Shown: positions 56,019 to 64,000 of the stretch, piece by piece
Layout: the number at the start of each line of letters is the position of its first letter
Position numbering within the stretch: position 1 is the stretch's first letter
Assembly: GCA_917880885.1 (NCBI GenBank)
Contig: OU862917.1
Location: 23,982,104-24,046,103 of the forward strand
Length of the DNA: 64,000 nucleotides
DNA from: Limnephilus marmoratus
Taxonomy: Eukaryota; Arthropoda; Insecta; Trichoptera; Limnephilidae
Reading direction: 5' to 3'
Translations under genes and position numbers: made by a program
The notes under the pieces: model-generated
Databases searched by the model: none
What the model was told of the DNA's origin: nothing
The model's input: the letters and a program-made list of their open reading frames with translations, nothing else

Positions 56019-56834
56019 ATTTTATACATGTCCAACTATTCAATATTCTAGATGTATGTTCAGGTCAATTTTAGAATCTTAATTAAAGTTGCTCATTGTA
56101 ATTTAGGGATTCCTAGGTTTATTAAGTCAAATACCTCTAAGATTATTGCTAAATTTATAAGGAATTTGAGATTAAAAAGGGTTTCTTTTTTATTAATTTA
56201 GATAGTCCGGAGACGTGTCCATCATTGATCGTTGGTTCATGGTCCGATTAAAGACTCCTGCCAAATTTCATTTGTTTCTTTTGCGCACTCAAAGATAATA
56301 AATATTATCTGCAATGTTAGGATATTAATGATAGATTATTTTTGTAATTACACTTGCACATATTTTGAACACATGAAATCAGTGATGATAACAGACGCCT
56401 GTAAATCGTTAAAATAGCTTGTAAAGATATGAATAGTTGGTTATTATGTTATTTAAAAATATTTTCATAAATCAAAGTATGCACGCCACTCGAAATATGT
56501 TATAAAAGTTCAACATTTTAATGGATGTTTTTCATAAATATAATTATTATATAGATTTACAATATTCATGTGCTTTGGTGTTAATAAATACAAATGTAAT
56601 AAGTTATCTTTCATGATCTAAAAAATTAAATGTAATTTAATTTAAATTATAGCACTTTAAATAAAGTCTGCATGGCCGTTAACGAACATGTATGTTATTA
56701 CAACTTAGTAAAATTCCTTCATTATCTGCATCCAAATGATACGAAAATGATAAACTGATATCGTATTTGTCTAATAATGTCTATCATGTCATTTAAAATT
56801 TGTAATATGTATTAAACTGTTATATTTTGCATAT
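56019..56834 (+). other. probable opsin 3' UTR and flank
   Basis: AT-rich. AATAAA signals occur near 56295, 56583 and 56659; any could end the opsin mRNA. No other gene. Confidence 0.5.
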
Positions 56835-57298
56835 GTTAGAAGTCAACTTGAGTACAATTCTCCCGTTTGGAACCCATATTATAATATACATGTACAAGCT
56901 GTTGAAAGAATACAAAACAAATTCTTACGTTTTCTAAATTTTAAAATGGGTATTCCAGCAATTATGTTAAACTACGATACTAATTTAAATGATATGAATA
57001 TGCTCAAATTGTTAGACAGAAGAATTTTCACTGATTTGGTATTTCTGTATAAAATTCTAAATAATTTAGTTGAAGTCCGGTATTGCTTGAATTGATAAGC
57101 TTCCGGATTCCACTACGTAATACCAGAAGTCAGGATTTATTTCAGTGCAGAAATTCTGGAACTAACTACCATATGTATTCCTCTTTGCCCAGAATACTAA
57201 TGGAGGGAAATAATTATACCAAGTTACTGGACATCTTCAATTTATCTTTAAACAAATACAAAATACTGTTGCTGAGGCAGTTCAGTTATGTACAATAA
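56835..57298 (+). pseudogene. Jockey/CR1-like LINE RT C-terminal fragment
   Basis: Reads RSQLEYNSPVWNPYYNIHVQ, AVERIQNKFLRFLNFKMGIP, LKLLDRRIFTDLVFLYKILN then a frameshift near 57080, followed by LLELISFRIPLRNTRSQDLF and YHMYSSLPRILMEGN. This is the LINE ORF2 C-terminal pattern. 5'-truncated and frameshifted. Its A/TAAA-rich tail ends near 57450. Confidence 0.7.
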
Positions 57299-57656
57299 AT
57301 ACTATATATTCGTTGCAAAATACCTATTATATTTCATTGTTAAAGAAATATATAGTATTTATATATTATTTAATCATAGTGTAATTTGTAAATTTCTTAC
57401 TTAAGTAAAAACCCCGTAAAAGGGCGTAAATAAAAAAATAAATAAATTTATTAATTAAAGTAATACAATTTTGGTAATTACTTCATCCAAGCATTCAAAA
57501 CATGAAAGACAGAGAATTCACAAGTGCCATGGATAATTGTAGTTCCAGAGATAGCTTGTAAGCATTTCATTGGCGATCTATCACTTCCTTCACGCTCATC
57601 TAGTGAGATAATTTTAAAAAAAGAAGATACTAGAACGTCACGTACGACCTCTCTTT

Positions 57657-60466
57657 GGGACTATAGCCCAGTCAAGATGTACATCCGTGCTTGCAAAAGG
57701 TCCGGTCATTCTGAATTTTTTATATGTTTTTTATATGTATATATTATGTGTATTGTAATAGGATTAAATCAATCTGTAATGCACCAAAAAAAAATGTTTT
57801 TAGAACCTAAACCAGTAAAAAAAAAAAAAAAATTTGCAACTTCGAAAGTGCTGTGCGAGCGGCGGTGGACCCAAAAAACCAAGAAATTTTCGGATTTTTT
57901 TCAGTTTTTGCTCAATATCTCAGTGAAGGAAGGGTCTGACCGGTATAGTTAGTAGCATACTTTTAAAGTAGACTACATTTGCTACAATTTGAGAGTAAAG
58001 CAAGCTATATACAGCCATTGGTTTTCAAGATACAGTTCTTCGAAAATAGGGCATTTTTTCCAAAAAGTGAAATTTTTTCGAAATGGTCACTTATTTTGAA
58101 AAATATTTTCTAAAACACGTATCCCACGTCAAATATTATATGAAATAAAATTGTAGTAAATTTAATTAGCTTTCATTTAAAACTAGATTGATATCTGTAG
58201 ACCTAACGGTTCTCTCAAGAACGCCAGATAACCAAAAACAATCATAGGCGGGTTTTGGGGGGAAATAAAATAAACTGTTCTCACGTCTTTTTATGTTTTT
58301 ATTGTGCTGTGAAGTAATTCCATTAGTCATCATTTAGCAAAATGTTTTCATAATCCCCCCCCCCCTTGACCTCCTGGTTTGCTCTCCACCCTCCATTTCC
58401 CAAAACTGACAGTTTGATTTCTATCAGTAGTGGTTTACTGGCAGGTTCTGAAATTAATTGCCACACAGCCCAGAGAGTTGGAACGGAGGGAGTGATGAAG
58501 ATTGTGACGTTTTTGACGGCTACTCCGAAGATGCTACCAAAAAAAACACCAAAACAGGGGAAAGACTCCGGCGCTATGCAGCTCATTCCAGCTACGAATT
58601 GAAGTTCGATGAATCCACAGTAATTCAAATTGCTCAAGAGCATGTATTGGGCAATGAGAACAATAATAGACGCCTTATAACTCTTCTCTGTGACACCGAG
58701 GATGGAGTAGAAGTGGCTGCTGCCGAAGAAGATGCGGATCGAGAGATCGTCATGATGGCGTTTTCAAAAAGAGCAGTAGCCGATCGGGTCGTCATAGTGG
58801 GAGAAGACGTCGACCTGCTCGTTCTTCTCAATGGTTTAGGTGCTGAAGAGACAAACGTCTATCTTCAGAAGAGCACCAAGGGTGAAGCTGGTTTCTGTCA
58901 CTACTCTACGACCTCCTACAATCACCAGGGCTCCCGGCGGTTACCAGGAACGGTACTATTCACCCACGCGTTTACCGGGTGCGATACCACCTCGCACCGT
59001 TTGGCCAAGGAAAGACCAAAATCACCACACTTCTGAGCAAGAGTGAACCACTTGCTGAGCAAGTGGAGGTCTTCCTTCGGCCAGACTCCACCCCACAAGC
59101 CATAAGTGAAGCAGGCATCAAGTGCTTTGTGGCTCTATATGGGGGTGACATCGCGAGGGATACTTTGGATTTCCTGAGGTAAAAGACGTTTGTCACTTCA
59201 ACAAGCATAAACCTCGCCCGTTTTCCACCGACGGAAGATGCCGCAGGCCACCATGCAGCAAGGTGCTACCTCCAAGTACAGAAGTGGCGAGGAATCAACT
59301 TGAATCCCACTGAATGGGGGTGGAAGCTGTCTTCTCAAGGACTCACCCCCATCCCCACCACGATGGATCCCGCACCTCCTGCCCTTCTTCGAAAAATTTC
59401 ATGTAAATGCAAGAAAGGATGCTCTGGGAACTGCTCGTGCAGAAAGGCTGGGCTCCACTGCTCAGTCCTCTGTCAGTCATGCGGTGGAAAATTGTGCAAT
59501 AACGTCCCGGATGTGGAGCTGAAATGCTCGGACTATGAAGATGACCTGACTACAGACTGGGCGCCTCTCCCAGCGTCCATCACAGATATCGAGACACCTT
59601 CTTCGCGCGAGCCTAAGCCCGGGCCATCTAAGATAAAAAGAAAGACTTGATTTGGCAACCAAGACACAATACCTACATGATTTATATTAGTTTTATTTTT
59701 TGTGTACATATAACTTGTACTTACAGTAGGTACCATGATGTTTGTACAAGCATTTTAGTATGTAGGTATATAAAATAATGTTTGAAGATGACGTAATTCC
59801 CGAGAGATGTATTATCTTTTCTTTTTTTCATCAAAAATGTGTTAACAATAACAAAAAATTGTAACTGTTTGATAAATAAAACCATAAAAAGACGTGAGAA
59901 CAGTTTATTTGCATTTCCCCCCAAAACCCGCCTATGACTGTTTTTGGTTATCTGGCGTTCTTGAGAGAACCGTTAGGTCTACAGATATCAATCTAGTTTT
60001 AAATGAAAGCTAATTAAATTTACTACAATTTTATTTCATATAATATTTGACGTGGGATACGTGTTTTAGAAAATATTTTACAAAATAACTGGCCATTTCG
60101 AAAAATATTCGCTTTTTGGAAAAAATTGCCTATTTTCGAAGAACTGTATCTTGAAAACTAATGGCTGCATAAAGCTTGCTTTGGTCTCAAATTGTAGAAA
60201 ATTTAGTCTACTTTAAAAGTATGTTTACTAACTACACCGGTAAGACCCTTCCTTCACTGAGATATTGAGCAAAAACTGAGAAAAATCCGAAAATTTCTTG
60301 GTTTTTTGGATCCACCGCCGCTCGCACAGCATTTTCGAAGTTGCAAAATTTTTTTTTTATTACTGGTTTAGGTCCTAACAACATATAAAAAATTCAAAAT
60401 GACAAGACCTTTTGCAAGCACAACCCCCTTTTCATGTTTAACTTGACTGGACTACTAGTATAGGTT
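57657..60466 (+). mobile_element. DNA transposon with about 600-bp inverted repeats, superfamily not assigned
   Basis: Left 57657-58300 and right 59878-60466 are inverted copies over their length, for example CTTTTAAAGTAGACTACATT / AGTCTACTTTAAAAG, AACGGTTCTCTCAAGAACGC / GCGTTCTTGAGAGAACCG, and GTTCTCACGTC / GACGTGAGAAC. The outer tips are ACTATAGCCCAGTCAAG and the inverse of ACTAGTAGTCCAGTCAAG. A broken CXC/PIN-like gene lies between. No clear target duplication was found. Confidence 0.78.
58458..59650 (+). pseudogene. transposon-borne protein with PIN-like region and CXC (tesmin/TSO1-like) domain, broken
   Basis: The first frame (58458-59036) reads DCDVFDGYSED, TKTGERLRRYAAHSSYELKF, LITLLCDTEDGVEVAAAEED ADREIV and DRVVIVGEDVDLLVLLNGLG, then THAFTGCDTTS. 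The acidic pattern E.D.D, VGEDVDLLVLL and GCDTTS suggests a PIN/FEN-like nuclease fold. A 1-base loss near 58997 moves the reading to APFGQGKTKITTLLSKSEPL; an in-frame TAA at 59180-59182 breaks it again. The end is ISCKCKKGCSGNCSCRKAGL and HCSVLCQSCGGKLC, a cysteine-rich CXC-type DNA-binding domain. The N-terminal half is missing. I infer it is, or once was, the transposase of the surrounding element. Confidence 0.65.
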
Positions 60467-61079
60467 CGAAACTCCTGAAATTATGTTAATATATATAATA
60501 ATTAATAGTTACACTGTGTAATGTCCATATAAAACTGTTTTATATGTATATTTTATTTTAGGGATATAAACAGTTATGGTTTATATTACGGTATATGGTT
60601 GATATATTACGGTATCCAGTTGGTTTATTATACAGGTGCAATCTGCTAACTGAAAATCTAACTATAGATTTTCTCGTTATTTTTGTTAATTTGTCATTAA
60701 TTAATTCTTACATGAATGGACAATATTTTTTGTGTCCTTTCTTGATTTTAACGAGAAAATTTTTTGTCTACCAACTTATTTATTTTTGGTATTCCAAAAG
60801 GCGCACATTTGAGTCTAAAATTCAATACTATCTGAAAAGTCTTTGTCTTCAGTAGCAGCCTTTTTCATGTTTTATATACAATATAAAACTACTTAGATAT
60901 ATTTTTTCAAAAAAGTGATTATTTAAAAACATTAATTTCAGATTATTAATTTTTTTTTAATGTAGATGTGTATATTTTTTAGCTTGTACTTTATGAGTTG
61001 CTAATAGTTATCCACTGACTTCCCCACTTTCCAGAATAAATAAATAATTATTATTTTTTAAGCAGTCATGTTTTCCAGA
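60467..61079. other. AT-rich, no gene recognised
   Basis: Only short frames without motifs. Confidence 0.4.
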
Positions 61080-61331
61080 TTATTGATAAATCCAATTCCC
61101 GGAAAAAAACATTTCTGCAACGCACCTCTGCTGTACCAGGTTAGATATTCCGTCAGGCCTGCTAGCTTTATTAACATCAAGCCCTTGTAAGACTTGGCGT
61201 ACATCGCGATGCTTGATCCTCAGCATTTTCATATAAAAACCGCTATCAGTTGCAATTTTGAAAATGACACTTAAACTCAAAGTAAAATTTGGTTCATTGA
61301 TACAGAGTTTTGCAGACACACACATACACAA
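61080..61331 (-). pseudogene. LINE RT N-terminal motif fragment
   Basis: The - strand reads DVRQVLQGLDVNKASRPDGI, SNLVQQRCVAE, matching the first RT block of Jockey/CR1 LINEs (V...L..L...KA.GPDGI....L..CA). Both sides are lost; the first part of the frame has no LINE similarity. Confidence 0.6.
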
Positions 61332-61534
61332 CCCAAGTAAGTATGTCAGTTTGATGTAATGTACGAGAATTTGTGAAAGTCACATTCTTTAAAAAAATTG
61401 AACGTAACAACCCCGGTGAGAACACACTATGCATAATCAATATTTCATCTGTGTTTGATTAACTAGATCTGAATAATCCCCCGACCTTCACATCACATTA
61501 TTCCCATAGTGCATTGTATATTAGACGACGGCCG

Positions 61535-61620
61535 AGGACAGAGGGCGGTGGAGGCTTATCTTGGAGGAGGCTAATACTCGAAATGGGCTGTAGCGCCATC
61601 GAAGAAGAAGAAGCATTATA
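61535..61620 (+). pseudogene. LINE 3' end remnant
   Basis: RRPRTEGGGGLSWRRLI, then CGCCATCGAAGAAGAAGAAG. The ORF2 end and GAA-repeat tail resemble RTE-type LINE termini. Confidence 0.45.
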
Positions 61621-61718
61621 TATTAGGGGCTGACATATATTATCCACCCAACGATTTAAAACGATTCGCGTAAATTTTAGATCAAGTTTGAGGTTGATTT
61701 GAAACCTATTAAGATTAA

Positions 61719-62734
61719 TAGACATCGGATTATATGCATTTGCATATTTGCATATGCAAATGCATATAACTCTCTAATTACGACGTTAATGCATATTTCA
61801 GCCTTTTTTTCCCAAATCGTGCATATTTCGTTTAATAGCGGGAGGTATCATCTACGTATAGGGAGCTAGGTGACGCTGACAAATTGATAATAAATTGATT
61901 TCCTCTACAAAAAAGTGTTTTTAAAAGCACCGTCGCGTGTGCAGTCTTATAAAGAGCAATTGCCAAATCTAGCTTTGCCTCCAGAACCCATAATTACTCG
62001 ATGTGGTACTTGGCTAAAGGCAGTATTATTCTATGCTGAAAACTTTGAGGCCGTAAAACAAGTAGTTGGGCAATTTGACAGTTCTGAGGCCATTGCAATT
62101 CATTCAAGCAAGCTAGCATTTGAAGACGCATCCATTAAACAGAATATCGCCCTCATCTCAACACATTTCCACAAGTTACCAGATGCCATAAAAAAGTTGG
62201 AAACAAAAAACCTTCCTCTACTGGAAACAATGATCGAACTCGCCAACGCCCTTCCTAATTCAATATCAGAAAAGATTCGTAAAAAGTTAGACTCTATTTT
62301 GCTTAAAAACCCGAGTCTTGAAGACATGAAGAACATTAATGCCTACATCAACGGCACAGGTCATACCCTGCCTAAACCTTTATCTCCAGAAATGGCGCCA
62401 AATTTTAAATTTTGTCCAATGACGTCAGTTGACGTAGAGAGGTCGTTTTCGGCGTACAAATTAATACTGGGTGACAAACGTCACAAATTTGAGCTCGAAA
62501 ATTTGGAAAAATACTTAGTTGTATATTGTCACAAAAACTATGCATAATTTTAAGAATATTTCGCTGTTTTTGTACGGTCTTTAATTAAAATATATAAAAA
62601 TATAAACGGTTTTTTGATTTTTTATTGTGCATATTTTGGGCAAATCAAGAGTTTTTAGTGCATATTTGGCCCTTTTTAGTGCATATTTGCATGCATATTT
62701 TGGCACTTTGTTAGTGCATATAATCCGATGTCTA
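61719..62734 (+). mobile_element. hAT element, internally deleted, with 8-bp target duplication
   Basis: Terminal repeat TAGACATCGGATTATATGCA and its inverse TGCATATAATCCGATGTCTA are perfect over 20 bases. AAGATTAA stands on both sides (61711-61718 and 62735-62742). Multiple TGCATATTT subterminal motifs are present at both ends. About 1.02 kb, with only the transposase end left inside. Confidence 0.93.
61915..62547 (+). pseudogene. hAT transposase, C-terminal part
   Basis: The frame reads VFLKAPSRVQSYKEQLPNLA, PPEPIITRCGTWLKAVLFYA and, near the end, FCPMTSVDVERSFSAYKLIL and ENLEKYLVVYCHKNYA. MTSVDVERSFSAYK.IL..KR...LENL is the hAT dimerisation region. The BED zinc finger and the catalytic N-terminal part are deleted. 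The frame has no ATG at its start. The domain arrangement resembles the hAT lineage that also gave rise to vertebrate CGGBP1-like genes; this comparison is from memory. Confidence 0.8.
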
Positions 62735-62742
62735 AAGATTAA

Positions 62743-63142
62743 TAATACCTGATTTTACCGTACCTACCCAGTACATTTTTTTTTTTTAAATCCTTCCAGA
62801 ATATCGTCCTTACTTAACATTACATTCAACCCACCATTTCTCATGTAATATATGTAATCAGGCACATTTTATTTTGACGTCCGTCCATTTTATCCGAATT
62901 GTGAAAGAATATAACCAAACTATATATTATGTAAAATATATCATCCATAAACGCGCGGGCGGGATAATGGCTGTCTTTATAGTTACATTAAAAAAAAAAA
63001 GATTTTTGATCTCATTCTATCGGAGCATATTTTGTCAAAAATGTTTTCATACTTAAAAATAATATGAAAAAGGGCTTGACTCCCCAATAGAAGTACTCTC
63101 AGAGCCTATTATACAAGAAATAAAATATCCGAAAAACTTTTT
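62743..63142. other. AT-rich, no gene recognised
   Basis: No supported feature. Confidence 0.4.
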
Positions 63143-63192
63143 CGTTATATGTTTTTGGGGTGTTGTGCCGTGTTGCGCTACCTCCTTCTTTA

Positions 63193-63233
63193 GCCAACGT
63201 TTCGGACATCGTTGCAGTGTCCATCATCAGGGC
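63193..63233 (-). ncRNA. hammerhead ribozyme core, left arm
   Basis: Order on the - strand: GCC, CTGATGA, TGGACACTGCAACGATGTCC (stem II GGACA/TGTCC), GAAA, CGTT, GGC. The CTGATGA and GAAA boxes are complete. GCC/GGC closes stem I. ACGT is a palindrome usable as a dimeric stem III and GTT is a permitted NUH cleavage triplet. Confidence 0.75.
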
Positions 63234-63284
63234 AGATCCGGCAGATCCGGTAGATGTGTGGTGTCCGGTGGATCTGCCGGATCT

Positions 63285-63325
63285 GCCCTGATGATGGACA
63301 CTGCAACGATGTCCGAAACGTTGGC
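63285..63325 (+). ncRNA. hammerhead ribozyme core, right arm
   Basis: Same motif as the left arm on the opposite strand: GCC, CTGATGA, stem II GGACA...TGTCC, GAAA, CGTT, GGC. Such short type I hammerheads are known from Penelope-like retroelements and from retrozymes; no coding part is attached here. Confidence 0.75.
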
Positions 63326-63375
63326 TAAAGAAGGAGGTAGCGCAACACGGCACAACACCCCAAAAACATATAACG

Positions 63376-64000
63376 AAAATGCTTCTGGCCGTGAAAATCT
63401 TAAAACTAAAAAACGTTTATCATGTACTGCTTTTACAACGTACCAAAGGAAATATTGATAGGTGAAATGGTTTTCGTTTAAAATGGCTATTACTGTGTCC
63501 CAATTTTTTTTTACATTTTCTTCCATACAAAAGATTTCACATTTCGTTCAACGCTTTTATAAATTATTTCAAACTAGCGTAGACCCATGAGAGATCACGG
63601 TATATCATAAGTTTAAGATTTAAGAAGCTGAATATATTTAAAAAATATATTTGCCTCATTTACAAATCATTGCCTTTCAAAGTAATCAATTTATCTATCG
63701 AGTGTTTTCAAAATTATGACAATTATCCAACGACATTATAAAAATACAAGACACGTTATATTCATACTAATCGAACAAAAATGTAGTACCGTAGCACCAC
63801 TCAGGAAAAGGATAGCTATTCAAATAAAATTATTAAGAACCGGCCGCTAACTGACCTAGTTGAGTGAAACCGCGCGCATTATCTCAGTAATATATCTTTA
63901 GTCTAATCATTCATTTAAACATCCGTCAAACATTTTAACAAAATAAAAAATCGTTTCGAATAAAGAATTTATTTCTTCAAACTTCGCAAATTTATTTTGT
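63376..64000. other. AT-rich, no gene recognised
   Basis: No supported feature up to the window end. Confidence 0.4.

Larger units (their letters stand above)
63143..63375. repeat. near-perfect palindrome carrying two hammerhead cores
   Basis: Arms 63143-63241 and 63277-63375 (99 bases each) are almost perfect inverse copies, from CGTTATATGTTTTTGGGG to CCAAAAACATATAACG; the 35-base centre contains GGTAGATGTGTGGTGTCCGG. Each arm has one hammerhead motif pointing outward. A decayed relative is at 21474-21602. Confidence 0.9.

Noticed and set aside
57524..57952. 142-codon frame at the left edge of the long-TIR element
   Set aside because: It runs across the element border into the TIR, whose sequence is also present inverted at the right end; not a gene.
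63165..63526. Open frames of 84-99 codons in the hammerhead palindrome
   Set aside because: They mirror each other on both strands because of the palindrome; composition is not protein-like.

Overview
The window looks like AT-rich arthropod, most likely insect, nuclear DNA. The evidence is one split ciliary-type opsin gene with GT-AG introns, many LINE, SINE, Penelope, Gypsy, mariner and hAT relics, short TTAGG-like runs, and no operons, ribosome-binding sites or CRISPR arrays. The species cannot be named from the sequence alone.

The only convincing host gene is on the + strand from about 22.36 to 56.02 kb. It is a ciliary opsin (c-opsin/pteropsin/encephalopsin-like), read here from mid-TM3 to the stop codon in five exons: 22355-22550, 51071-51203, 52754-52894, 54504-54593 and 54975-56018. 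These give 534 residues and include ERY, the Glu181 and Cys187 equivalents, the WTPY motif, the chromophore lysine (AKSS), DPIIY and a 347-residue polar cytoplasmic tail. The exon or exons for the N-terminus, TM1 and TM2 were not found. The first intron seen complete is 28.5 kb and is full of transposons. A decayed copy of the start of the TM3 exon sits just behind that exon.

Region by region. 0-2.2 kb: 3' part of a LINE, then a broken mariner. 4-8 kb: a MITE, a Jockey-like RT relic and a fragment of an unusual CXC/PIN-like transposon gene. 8-19 kb: a poly(A)-tailed SINE, two minisatellites, a Penelope-type end with a hammerhead ribozyme core, a LINE with an internal inversion, two MITEs and a tRNA-like palindrome. 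19-22 kb: another MITE, palindromes and a SINE. 22-51 kb (opsin intron): Gypsy gag-protease-RT on the - strand, more SINEs, LINE 3' ends, two inverted MITE pairs or palindromes, a pair of Penelope fragments back to back with a GIY-YIG endonuclease, a 1.7-kb hAT-type element with 8-bp target duplications and a 1.03-kb solo LTR with 4-bp duplications. 51-56 kb: the remaining opsin exons, with a 53-bp minisatellite and a SINE in one intron and a MITE in the next. 56-64 kb: a LINE relic, a 2.8-kb transposon with inverted repeats of about 600 bp and a broken CXC-domain gene, a deleted hAT element with 8-bp duplications, and a near-perfect palindrome carrying two hammerhead cores.

The best leads are (1) two sequence families of hammerhead ribozyme cores, (2) the long-TIR CXC/PIN-like element, whose superfamily I cannot assign, and (3) a SINE that shares its 3' hairpin with a LINE. 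All alignments were done by eye; no database search was possible.
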